A DNA stretch of 7,788 bases from an uncultured Rubrivivax sp. (GTDB taxonomy: Bacteria; Pseudomonadota; Gammaproteobacteria; Burkholderiales; Burkholderiaceae_C): assembly GCA_937967345.1 (NCBI GenBank), contig CALBTN010000019.1, positions 1-7,788 of the forward strand. The letters are read 5' to 3'. Below the pieces are notes generated by a model, which ran no database searches, was not told the origin of the DNA, and worked only from the letters and a program-made list of their open reading frames with translations. A program made the position numbers and the translations under genes. This document shows, piece by piece, positions 1 to 6,106 of the stretch. Position 1 is the first letter of the stretch. Every line of letters begins with the position of its first letter.

Positions 1-63
1 GTTGGTCAGAGCAGAGGACTCATAATCCTTTGGTCGAGTGTTCAAGTCACTCACGCCCTACCA
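1..63 (+). tRNA. tRNA-Met(CAT), 5' end cut by window edge
   Basis: The 3' part of a tRNA beginning in the D-loop. The anticodon arm is GAGGA / CTCATAA / TCCTT, with anticodon CAT at 21-23. The T arm is GAGTG, loop TTCAAGT, CACTC (36-52). The 3' acceptor strand is ACGCCCT (53-59), with discriminator A60 and encoded CCA at 61-63. The anticodon stem lacks the three G-C pairs of initiator tRNA, so this is an elongator type. A CAT anticodon could also be the lysidine-modified tRNA-Ile. The missing acceptor 5' strand prevents a firm decision, but the sequence resembles elongator Met of betaproteobacteria. Confidence 0.9.
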
Positions 64-80
64 AAGAGTTGCCAACTACG

Positions 81-89
81 TGTTACAAT
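81..89 (+). promoter_or_regulatory. possible extended -10 element for tRNA-Arg
   Basis: In the 35-base spacer between the two tRNAs, TG at 81-82 is followed after one base by TACAAT (84-89), five of six matches to the sigma-70 -10 consensus with the extended -10 TGn. A start about seven bases downstream would lie just before the tRNA at 99. No -35 is seen at normal spacing; TTGCCA at 69-74 is only 9 bases away. It may equally be a plain spacer processed from a joint Met-Arg transcript. Confidence 0.3.
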
Positions 90-98
90 AGTGGCTTA

Positions 99-175
99 GC
101 GGCTGTAGCTCAGCTGGATAGAGTACTTGGCTACGAACCAAGGGGTCGTGGGTTCGATTCCTGCCAGCCGCGCCA
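99..175 (+). tRNA. tRNA-Arg(ACG)
   Basis: A complete 77-base cloverleaf. Acceptor strand GCGGCTG (99-105) pairs perfectly with CAGCCGC (165-171), followed by discriminator G172 and encoded CCA 173-175. The anticodon arm is CTTGG (126-130), loop CTACGAA, CCAAG (138-142), with anticodon ACG at 133-135. That anticodon reads CGU, CGC and CGA codons once its A34 is converted to inosine. The T loop carries the usual GGTTCGATTCC-type sequence. It lies 35 bases after the upstream tRNA, so joint transcription is plausible. Confidence 0.98.
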
Positions 176-182
176 AACAAGC

Positions 183-224
183 CAACGGGTCAGCCCTCAC
201 GAGGGGTTGGCCCGTTGTGCTTTT
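183..224 (+). terminator. terminator-like hairpin after the tRNA pair
   Basis: The outer stem CAACGGG (183-189) pairs with CCCGTTG (211-217). An inner stem continues through CAGCCCT against AGGGGTTG with one mismatch and a bulge, closing on a short CACG-type loop. A tail with TTTT at 221-224 follows. This fits a rho-independent terminator for the tRNA transcript. The T run is short and starts four bases after the stem, so termination may be partial and allow read-through into the PAS gene. Confidence 0.7.
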
Positions 225-242
225 CAGCGCCTACACTTGCGC

Positions 243-250
243 AAGGAGGT
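243..250 (+). promoter_or_regulatory. strong Shine-Dalgarno that fixes the PAS gene start
   Basis: AAGGAGGT is a near-perfect anti-16S match placed four bases before the ATG at 255. The reading frame stays open upstream through the tRNA-Arg, so this site is what decides the start. Confidence 0.85.
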
Positions 251-254
251 CGTC

Positions 255-671
255 ATGTCGGGTGCTTCGTCGGCCAACCTGGCTGAACTGATTCTGGAAC
301 ACATCGCGGAGGCGGTGATCTACGCCGATCGCGCCGGCCTCATCCAGCGCTGGAACAGCGGCGCCAGCGCCGTGTTCGGCTTTGCGGCCGGCGAGGCGCT
401 CGGGCGCAACCTCGATCTGATCATCCCCGAGCGGCTGCGTGCCGCGCACTGGCGCGGTTACGACGCGGCCATGGCCAGCGGCAGCTTGCGTTTGGAAGGG
501 CGCCCGACGCTGACGCGCGGGCTGCACAAGTCAGGCTCGACGCTGTACGTGGAGATGAGTTTTTCGCTGGTGCGCGATGTGGCCGGCCAGGTGCTGGGCT
601 CGGTCGCGGTGGCGCGTGATGTCACCGAGCGCGTGATGCGCGAGAAGGCCGCGCGCGACGCGCAGGCCTGA
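255..671 (+). CDS. stand-alone PAS-domain (S-box) sensor protein
   Basis: A 138-residue protein that is almost entirely one PAS fold (about residues 10-125), with no output domain, signal peptide or membrane segment, so it is probably cytoplasmic. Family landmarks are I30-QRWN with the following GA/FG stretch (the usual 'xxWNxxAxxxFGxxxxEALG' region), IIPERLRAAHW (56-66), HKSGSTLYVEMSFSLV (91-106), and the terminal GSVAVARDVTER (115-126). The C-terminal 12 residues look like the beginning of a linker helix that simply stops. PAS domains sense ligands, redox state or gases, or mediate protein contacts; the ligand here is unknown. H65 and R83 fall where FixL-type haem PAS domains have the haem-ligating His and the distal Arg (see findings). 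It lies downstream of the tRNAs and converges on the aldolase gene, so it need not be functionally linked to the sugar-acid genes. Confidence 0.88.
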   Translation: MSGASSANLAELILEHIAEAVIYADRAGLIQRWNSGASAVFGFAAGEALGRNLDLIIPERLRAAHWRGYDAAMASGSLRLEGRPTLTRGLHKSGSTLYVEMSFSLVRDVAGQVLGSVAVARDVTERVMREKAARDAQA

Positions 672-733
672 CCCGGCGGGGCGATCCCGCGCTGGTTCCG
701 GGCGACAACGCGCACGCGGCCGACCCGGCCGGG
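672..733. other. convergent intergenic spacer with short dyads
   Basis: This 62-base gap separates the stop of the PAS gene from the stop of the - strand aldolase gene. It holds a small hairpin, GCGGG (676-680) with CCCGC (686-690), loop GCGAT, and most of a perfect 14-bp palindrome (722-735) that runs into the aldolase stop codon. Neither dyad has a T run, so any termination here would not be classical. No gene is seen. Confidence 0.5.
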
Positions 734-735
734 TC
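722..735. repeat. 14-bp perfect palindrome overlapping the aldolase stop codon
   Basis: GACCCGGCCGGGTC reads identically on both strands and covers two of the three stop-codon bases of the aldolase gene (stop at 734-736). In RNA it could fold as GACCC/GGGTC with a GGCC loop, and it could slow transcription from both sides of the convergent pair. No U tract follows on either strand. A chance palindrome in GC-rich DNA is possible. Confidence 0.45.
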
Positions 736-1525
736 AATACGAACCCGATCCCTTGGGCGCCACAGGCGCGGCGCGCATCGCACTGATGATCTGCTGCGCG
801 CCCGCTGCCATCAGCCGCGCGTCGGAGCTGACCGTGGTCAGGCTGAAGCCCTTGGCGATACGCGCCAGCGCCACATCGGGGCGGCCGCAGTGGATGCCGG
901 CCTTTACGCCATGCGCCTTGGCGCGGTCGAGGATGTGGTCGATGGCCTGCGCCGCCTTCGGGTCGACGTCGTCGAAGGTGGGCGTGCAGCCCAGCGCCAG
1001 CGACAGGTCCGACGGGCCGATGTAGATCGCGTCCAGCCCTTCGACCGACAGGATCGCGTCCAGGTTGTCCAGCGCCTGCGCGGTTTCGATCATCGCGAAC
1101 ACGACGATGGTGTCGTTGGCGTGCTTCGGGTAGTCGGCGCCGCCGTACAGCAGCGCGCGCACCGGGCCGAAGCTGCGTGTGCCGCGAGGCGCGTAGTGGG
1201 TCCAGGCGACCAGCTTCTGCGCGTCTTCCGGCGTGTTGACCATCGGGCAGATCACGCCGTAGGCGCCGGCGTCCAGCGTCTTCATCAGGATGCCGGGTTC
1301 GAGCCACGGCACGCGCACCAGCGGCACGGTGGGCGTGGTCGAGATCGCCTGCAGCATGCCGACCATCGCCTGGTAGTCGACCACGCCGTGCTGCAGGTCG
1401 ATGGTCAGCGTGTCCCAGCCCTGGTGGGCCATGGTCTCGGCCGAGAAGCTGTTGGCGATGGCCAGCCAGCCGTTGACGGCGGCCTGGCCACCCTGCCACA
1501 GCGTGCGCAGGCGGTTCTCTCGCAT
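734..1525 (-). CDS. HpcH/HpaI-family class II aldolase, probable 5-keto-4-deoxyglucarate aldolase
   Basis: A 263-residue cytoplasmic enzyme of the HpcH/HpaI aldolase/citrate lyase family (members are usually 250-270 residues). These metal-dependent pyruvate aldolases have a TIM-barrel fold. Key positions can be seen: catalytic-type H46 in IDLQHG, R71 in LVRVPW, and the metal-ligand pair E147 (AMIETAQALDN) and D173 (GLDAIYIGPSDLSLALG, whose GPSDL is a family signature). The ATG at 1523-1525 has AGGAGA at 1534-1539, eight bases away. It starts 19 bases after gudD on the same strand, so the two are almost certainly co-transcribed. From that context I infer cleavage of 5-keto-4-deoxy-D-glucarate to pyruvate and tartronate semialdehyde, the GarL reaction. 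The His motif is LQHG rather than the GEHA of E. coli GarL and YfaU, so it belongs to another subgroup. 4-hydroxy-2-oxoheptanedioate or 2-keto-3-deoxyrhamnonate aldolase cannot be excluded. Confidence 0.9.
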   Translation of the reverse strand: MRENRLRTLWQGGQAAVNGWLAIANSFSAETMAHQGWDTLTIDLQHGVVDYQAMVGMLQAISTTPTVPLVRVPWLEPGILMKTLDAGAYGVICPMVNTPEDAQKLVAWTHYAPRGTRSFGPVRALLYGGADYPKHANDTIVVFAMIETAQALDNLDAILSVEGLDAIYIGPSDLSLALGCTPTFDDVDPKAAQAIDHILDRAKAHGVKAGIHCGRPDVALARIAKGFSLTTVSSDARLMAAGAQQIISAMRAAPVAPKGSGSY

Positions 1526-1544
1526 TTGCAGGTTCTCCTGTGAA

Positions 1545-2873
1545 TCAGCGGACCATGCACGGCCGCTTCGGGTCGAACTTCCAGTTCGGGATCAGCGACT
1601 GCATCGCCACCGCGTCGTCGCGCGCTCCCAGGCCGTGTTTCTTGTAGAGCTGGTGCGCCTTGTCGACTTCCGCCATGTCGAGCTCGATGCCCAGGCCGGG
1701 GCGCTGCGGCACGCGCACGTGGCCGTCGACGATGCGCAGCGGCTCTTTCGTCAGGCGCTGGCCGTCCTGCCAGATCCAGTGCGTGTCGATCGCCGTCACC
1801 TTGCCCGGCGCCGCCGCGCCGACGTGCGTGAACATCGCCAGCGAGACGTCGAAGTGGTTGTTGGAGTGCGAACCCCAGGTCAGGCCCCAGTCGCGGCAGG
1901 TCTGCGCCACGCGCACCGAGCCGGCCAGGGTCCAGAAGTGCGGGTCGGCCAGCGGGATGTCCACACTCTGCAGCGACAGCGCATGCACCATCTGGCGCCA
2001 GTCGGTGGCGATCATGTTGGTCGCCGTCGGCAGCCCGGTGGCGCGGCGGAATTCGGCCATCACCTCGCGGCCGGAGAAGCCTTCTTCGGCGCCGCAGGGG
2101 TCTTCGGCGTAGGCGACGACGCCGCGCATGCGCTGGCCCAGGCGGATCGCGTCCTTCAGCAACCAGCCGCCGTTGGGGTCGAGCGTGACGCGCGCTTGCG
2201 GAAAGCGCTCGTGCAGCGCGATCACCGCGTCGACCTCGGCGTCGCCGGCCAGCACCCCGCCCTTGAGCTTGAAGTCGTTGAAGCCGTAGCGCTCGCGCGC
2301 GGCTTCGGCCAGGCGCACCACGGCCTGCGGTGTCATCGCTGCGTCGTGGCGCAGGCGGAACCAGGCGTTGTCGGCTCGCGCATCATCGACGTAGGGCAGG
2401 CCGGTCTTGCGCCGGTCGCCGATGAAGAACAGGTAGCCGAGCATCTCCACCGACTCGCGCTGCTGGCCCTCGCCCAGCAGCGCGGCCAGCGGCAGGTTCA
2501 GGTGCTGGCCCAGCAGGTCCAGCAGCGCCGATTCCACCGCCGTGACGGCGTGGATGGTGGTGCGCAGGTCGAAGGTCTGCAGCCCGCGGCCACCGCTGTC
2601 ACGGTCGGCGAAGCGCTGCTGCATCTCGCGCAGCACCGCCTGCACGTTGGCGATGCTTTGGCCCACGACCAGCTCGCGTGCGTCGTCCAGCGTCTGGCGG
2701 ATCTTCTCGCCGCCGGGCACTTCGCCGACGCCGGTGCGCCCGGCGCTGTCGGTCAGCACCAGCAGGTTGCGCGTGAAGAACGGGCCGTGCGCGCCGCTCA
2801 GGTTCATCAGCATCGAGTCGCGGCCGGCCACGGGGATGGCCTGCAGCGTCTTGACGATCGGGGTGTCGCTCAT
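1545..2873 (-). CDS. gudD: D-glucarate dehydratase
   Basis: A 442-residue enolase-superfamily enzyme, close to the roughly 446 residues of E. coli GudD and collinear with it as I recall that sequence. It dehydrates D-glucarate (and L-idarate) to 5-keto-4-deoxy-D-glucarate in the cytoplasm. The N-terminal capping domain covers about residues 1-130, the barrel about 135-420. Visible active-site residues are the K202-x-K204 pair (FKLKGG); Mg ligands D232 (TLDPNGGW), E263 (EDPCGAEEGF) and N286 (ATNMIATDW); D310 (ADPHFW); and H336 (TWGSHSNNHFD). Each is three less than the E. coli number (K205, K207, D235, E266, N289, D313, H339). The C-terminal stretch LGARDDAVAMQSLIP...RPCMVR is typical of true glucarate dehydratases rather than the inactive GudX paralogue. 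AGGAGA at 2880-2885 lies six bases before the ATG. It is the first gene of the unit leading into the aldolase. No frameshift or lost catalytic residue was seen. Confidence 0.96.
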   Translation of the reverse strand: MSDTPIVKTLQAIPVAGRDSMLMNLSGAHGPFFTRNLLVLTDSAGRTGVGEVPGGEKIRQTLDDARELVVGQSIANVQAVLREMQQRFADRDSGGRGLQTFDLRTTIHAVTAVESALLDLLGQHLNLPLAALLGEGQQRESVEMLGYLFFIGDRRKTGLPYVDDARADNAWFRLRHDAAMTPQAVVRLAEAARERYGFNDFKLKGGVLAGDAEVDAVIALHERFPQARVTLDPNGGWLLKDAIRLGQRMRGVVAYAEDPCGAEEGFSGREVMAEFRRATGLPTATNMIATDWRQMVHALSLQSVDIPLADPHFWTLAGSVRVAQTCRDWGLTWGSHSNNHFDVSLAMFTHVGAAAPGKVTAIDTHWIWQDGQRLTKEPLRIVDGHVRVPQRPGLGIELDMAEVDKAHQLYKKHGLGARDDAVAMQSLIPNWKFDPKRPCMVR

Positions 2874-3087
2874 GTCGTGTCTCCTGTGGCCGGATGCGCC
2901 TGGACGGCATTGCAGGCCGATCGCGCATCGTCGATGCAGCCGGCCGAGGGCATGCTAGCCGGGGCGTCGGTCATGGCACAGCCGCGGGGACGCGGCGTCG
3001 AGCGCTGTGCGACAACGGTTGGCGCCCGCGCAGCGGGGTCAAGCGCTGCCGCGCATCGGGATTCACGCGGCAGCGGCGCTCGCGGCT

Positions 3088-3121
3088 GCGCGCGGGTTGG
3101 TTGCGCGCGGGTTGGTTGCGC
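3088..3121. repeat. 15-bp tandem duplication
   Basis: The unit GCGCGCGGGTTGGTT occurs twice head to tail without a mismatch (3088-3102 and 3103-3117), then four bases of a third copy (3118-3121). It is noncoding and close to one and a half helical turns in period. It may be a replication-slippage product or a paired binding site; the sequence alone does not say. Confidence 0.8.
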
Positions 3122-3190
3122 ATCACGGCCCGGGCAGGGGGTCTGGCCTGTACGCCCGCGGCCCTGGATGCCTGTGGTGCTGCGCAGAAC

Positions 3191-3220
3191 GGCCAGATAA
3201 CGCATGGCGGCCAATCTAAC
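3191..3220. promoter_or_regulatory. possible operator in an A/T-rich island
   Basis: Two imperfect direct repeats, GGCCAGATAAC (3191-3201) and GGCCAATCTAAC (3209-3220), begin 18 bases apart. The same stretch also carries an AGAT...ATCT dyad (3195-3198 and 3214-3217 as AATC/ATCT). It is distinctly less GC-rich than its surroundings and lies near the middle of a divergent promoter region. That is where a LysR- or GntR-type regulator of a sugar-acid operon would bind. No known consensus is matched, so this is a guess from position and symmetry. Confidence 0.25.
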
Positions 3221-3342
3221 AAAGCTGCGCGTCTTGGGCCACAGCCGCGCCGGCCGCGGCAGGCACCGCCGGGCGGGTCGATGCCGCTGAGCGAACCGAC
3301 CCCGCTGAAGCGGCTGCTGCGCGCTGGCGCCGCTGCTGCACG

Positions 3343-3413
3343 CGCCGGTGGCACCGGCGTTATCGTCAAGGCTGCGACGCAGCCTCGGTGCAGCGCCATG
3401 CGTTGAGCGCATG
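3343..3413. repeat. three consecutive short perfect inverted repeats
   Basis: The dyads are CGCCGGT/ACCGGCG with a 3-base loop (3343-3359), GGCTGC/GCAGCC with a 3-base loop (3370-3384), and CATGCG/CGCATG with a 5-base loop (3397-3413). They sit 110-180 bases before the GH3 start. In a rightward transcript they would give three stacked small hairpins. None is followed by a T run, so they are not classical terminators. Such dyads are also frequent by chance in DNA this GC-rich. Confidence 0.4.
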
Positions 3414-3512
3414 CGCGCGTGCGAGCGGGTGCTGCCGTCGCCCGCCCGGCAAGCCGTCCCCGGCCGCTTCACGGCGCGTCCAGGAAACCGGGCAAGCTCA
3501 CCACAACGACCC

Positions 3513-3518
3513 AGGAGA
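3513..3518 (+). promoter_or_regulatory. Shine-Dalgarno deciding the GH3 start
   Basis: AGGAGA lies five bases before the ATG at 3524. It favours this start over an in-frame ATG at 3419, which would add 35 unrelated residues ahead of an otherwise good lipoprotein signal. Confidence 0.8.
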
Positions 3519-3523
3519 CGACG

Positions 3524-6106
3524 ATGCGACCCAGCCCTTGCCTTCAACCATTGCCGGCGTCGAGCATCGCGCTTGCCGCCGTGCTTGCCCTGAGCAGCTG
3601 CGGCGGCGAAGAACTCGGCAGCAGCACCCAGCCCTGGCTGTCGCCGTCACTGATCGACGAGCAGGCCGCGGCCAGCACCGATGCCGCCAAGGAGGCGGTG
3701 GCCAACAAGCGCGCGCAGGCGCTGATCGCGGCGATGACGCTGGACCAGAAGCTGCAGCAGCTCACCGGCGCGCTGCCGGAGATCGTGCCCGAGCTGCCGC
3801 ACTGCAAGGGCGGGCGCCATGTCTCCGGCATCGCCGCGCTGGGCATCCCGACCCTGCGCGTCACCAACGGTCCGGTCGGCCTGGGCCAGAACGACTGCGT
3901 GTCGGCGTCGATCCCGCCGATCTACTTCAACCTCGGCGGCGAGCGCGTCGATATCACCGCCTACACCGACGCGTCGTCGGCCAAGGCCACCGCGCTGCCG
4001 TCGGCGATGGGGGCCGCGGCCTCGTTCGACCCGGCCGTGGCCGCGGCCTACGGCGATGTGATCGGCACCGAGATGCTGAACCTGGCGCTGCACGTGTTCG
4101 AAGCGCCGGGCATGAACCTGAGCCGGCTGCCGATCCTCGGTCGCAACTTCGAGTACTTCGGCGAGGACCCTTACCTGGCCGGCGTGATGTCGGTGGCCGA
4201 GATCAAGGCGGTGCAGGCCAAGGGCCTGATCGGCATGGCCAAGCACTTCGTGGCCAACGAGCAGGAGACCAACCGCACCACGGTGCAGGAGACGGTCGAC
4301 CGCCAGGTGCTGCGCGAGCTGTACCTGCTGCCCTTCGAGATGTCGGTCAAGGACGGCAAGGTGGCCTCGATCATGTGCGCCTACAACTACGTCAACGGCC
4401 TGTCGTCGTGCGCGCACAAGGAGCACCTGACCGACATCCTGCGCACCGACTGGGGCTTCAGCGGCTACGTGCAGTCCGACTTCTACGCCACCAAGACCAC
4501 GGTGGACACGCTGGCCGCCGGCATGGACCACATGATGCCCACGCCGCAGCAGTGGGCGCCCGACAAGCTCGAGGCGGCACTGAACGCGGGCGCGATCAGC
4601 CAGGCCCAGATCGACATGGCGCTGCAGCGGCGCTACACGCAGATGTTCAAGTACGGCATCTTCGAGCGCCCGCTCAAGCAGACCGACATCGACTTCGCCG
4701 CCAACGGCAAGGTGGCGCGCGACATCGGCGTGAAGTCCGCCGTGCTGCTGCAAAACCACCACCAGGCGCTGCCCTTCGCCGCCACCGTGCGCAACGTGGT
4801 GCTGATCGGCAAGGCCACGCAGGTCTACGCGCAGCATGCGGTGGTCGGCGGCCAGATGGTCGGGCAAAAGCCGGGCGCCGGCGGCGGCAGTTCGGACGTG
4901 GTGCCCAACTACGTGGTGTTGCCGCTGGACGGCATCAAGCAGGTGCTGCAGGAACTGGGCAACACCACGGCCACGGTCAAGCTGGTGCTGGTGGACGACG
5001 CCAACAGCAACGCCACCATCGACGGCGCGGCCGCGAGCTTCGCGCAGGCGATGGCCGCGGCCGCGGCGGCCGACGCGGTGATCGTGATGGCCGGCACCAT
5101 CTCTGAAGAAGGCGCCGACCGCGCCAGCTTTGCCAATGCCAGCGGCAAGCAGCGCACTGCCATCGGCGACCACCTCGACTGGTATGTGAAGTGCCCGGCC
5201 TCGGCCGGCGCCGTCGACGGTTCGGTGACCTGCAGGCTGCCGGCCGGCGTGAAGAACATCCCCGCCGACAGCAAGACGGTGGCGATGATCGAGGCGGTGA
5301 TCGGCACCGCGTCGACCACCGGCAAGACGATGCTGCAAAAGACCGCGCTGGTGCTGAAGGACAACGCCGGGGTCGCGATGCCGCCCTCGCTGGTGGGGCC
5401 GGCCGGTCCCGCCATGCTCGAAGTCTGGTTCCCGGGGCAGGAGGACGGCCACATCGTGGCCGACCTGCTGTTCGGCCGCAAGAACCCCTCGGGCAAGCTG
5501 CCGGTGAGCTTTCCCTATGTCGGCAAGGGCTTCCTCGACCACGCCAGCGCGCAGCAGTTTCCGGGGCTGGTCGAAGCCGACGGCGTGACGCAGACGGTGG
5601 AGTACACCGAGCAGCTGCACATCGGCTACCGCTGGTACGACGGCAACGTCAGCGGCCAGTGCGCGGTCGATGCGGCGACCAAGCTCAACCCCTGCGTGGC
5701 CTTCCCCTTCGGCCATGGCTTGTCCTATACGAGCTTCGCCATCAGTGGCGCGAGCGTGGTGCGCAACGCCGGCAAGTACGACGTCAAGGCCACCGTGAAG
5801 AACACCGGCAGCGTGGCCGGATCCGAAGTGGTGCAGGTCTACCTGTCGTTTCCCAGCGGCAGCACCGCCTACGCCGGCGGTGCCGTGCAACCGCCGAAGC
5901 GCCTGGTCGGCTTTGCCAAGGTCGAACTGGCGCCGGGTGCGTCGCGCGAGGTCACGATCACGGTCGACCCGGCGGCGAGCAACCACCCGCTGAGCTTCTG
6001 GAGCAAGACCTACAACAGCTGGATCAGCCCGGCCGGCAGCTATGCCTTGCACGTCGGCAGTTCGTCGTCGCCGAAGGATCTGACCACGCTGAGCTTCACG
6101 CGGTAG
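3524..6106 (+). CDS. exported lipoprotein glycoside hydrolase family 3 (beta-glucosidase type)
   Basis: An 860-residue enzyme. Residues 1-26 form a lipoprotein signal: an Ala/Leu-rich core, then LSSC with lipobox Cys26, so the protein is expected to be lipid-anchored outside the inner membrane. The GH3 N-terminal barrel spans about 65-345, with GRNFEYFGEDPYL (207-219), the K240-H241-F motif, and nucleophile D319 in QSDF. The second alpha/beta domain is about 400-665, with probable acid/base E529 in SEEGADR and WFPGQEDGHIVADLLFG...NPSGKLPVSFP (635-664). A fibronectin-III-like domain (about 745-820) follows PFGHGLSYTSF. This three-domain layout is typical of retaining exo-beta-glucosidases and xylosidases. 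The substrate cannot be fixed from sequence. Nucleophile and acid/base are both present, so it should be active. Apart from the lipobox, the mature protein has eight Cys in four close pairs, fitting disulfides outside the cytoplasm. garD follows 107 bases downstream on the same strand. Confidence 0.94.
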   Translation: MRPSPCLQPLPASSIALAAVLALSSCGGEELGSSTQPWLSPSLIDEQAAASTDAAKEAVANKRAQALIAAMTLDQKLQQLTGALPEIVPELPHCKGGRHVSGIAALGIPTLRVTNGPVGLGQNDCVSASIPPIYFNLGGERVDITAYTDASSAKATALPSAMGAAASFDPAVAAAYGDVIGTEMLNLALHVFEAPGMNLSRLPILGRNFEYFGEDPYLAGVMSVAEIKAVQAKGLIGMAKHFVANEQETNRTTVQETVDRQVLRELYLLPFEMSVKDGKVASIMCAYNYVNGLSSCAHKEHLTDILRTDWGFSGYVQSDFYATKTTVDTLAAGMDHMMPTPQQWAPDKLEAALNAGAISQAQIDMALQRRYTQMFKYGIFERPLKQTDIDFAANGKVARDIGVKSAVLLQNHHQALPFAATVRNVVLIGKATQVYAQHAVVGGQMVGQKPGAGGGSSDVVPNYVVLPLDGIKQVLQELGNTTATVKLVLVDDANSNATIDGAAASFAQAMAAAAAADAVIVMAGTISEEGADRASFANASGKQRTAIGDHLDWYVKCPASAGAVDGSVTCRLPAGVKNIPADSKTVAMIEAVIGTASTTGKTMLQKTALVLKDNAGVAMPPSLVGPAGPAMLEVWFPGQEDGHIVADLLFGRKNPSGKLPVSFPYVGKGFLDHASAQQFPGLVEADGVTQTVEYTEQLHIGYRWYDGNVSGQCAVDAATKLNPCVAFPFGHGLSYTSFAISGASVVRNAGKYDVKATVKNTGSVAGSEVVQVYLSFPSGSTAYAGGAVQPPKRLVGFAKVELAPGASREVTITVDPAASNHPLSFWSKTYNSWISPAGSYALHVGSSSSPKDLTTLSFTR

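Larger units (their letters stand above)
2886..3512. other. noncoding divergent region between gudD and the GH3 gene
   Basis: About 630 bases separate the two divergent genes. Long open frames exist on both strands, but their translations are Arg/Ala/Pro-rich, have no recognisable domain and lack a good ribosome site, so I call no gene. The region must hold the promoters for gudD (leftward) and probably for the GH3-garD unit (rightward). No convincing sigma-70 pair was found. The best leftward -10 candidate is TAGCAT on the - strand (2952-2957), about 80 bases before gudD, without a good -35. Inside are a 15-bp tandem duplication (3088-3117), a relatively A/T-rich island (3191-3224) and four short perfect dyads (3244-3260, 3343-3359, 3370-3384, 3397-3413). 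Confidence 0.6.

Noticed and set aside
81..250. tRNA-Arg as an integration attachment site for a genomic island
   Set aside because: No integrase and no repeated copy of the tRNA 3' end was seen in the window, and the downstream genes have the same composition as the rest.
30..254. An upstream in-frame extension of the PAS gene
   Set aside because: It would translate through the tRNA-Arg and the terminator-like hairpin. The strong AAGGAGGT just before the ATG at 255 marks the real start.
1401..3200. A 599-codon + strand frame opposite gudD
   Set aside because: It is antisense to an unmistakable glucarate dehydratase and shows only His/Arg/Val/Gln-rich shadow sequence.
2870..3547. A 225-codon - strand frame and a 170-codon + strand frame in the divergent spacer
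   Set aside because: No domain, no good ribosome site and low-complexity Arg/Ala/Pro content. The 15-bp duplication alone accounts for the repeated residues in the - strand frame.
3388..5106. Long + strand frames overlapping the GH3 gene in another frame
   Set aside because: The translation is Arg/Gly/Ala-rich noise, out of frame with the GH3 motifs.
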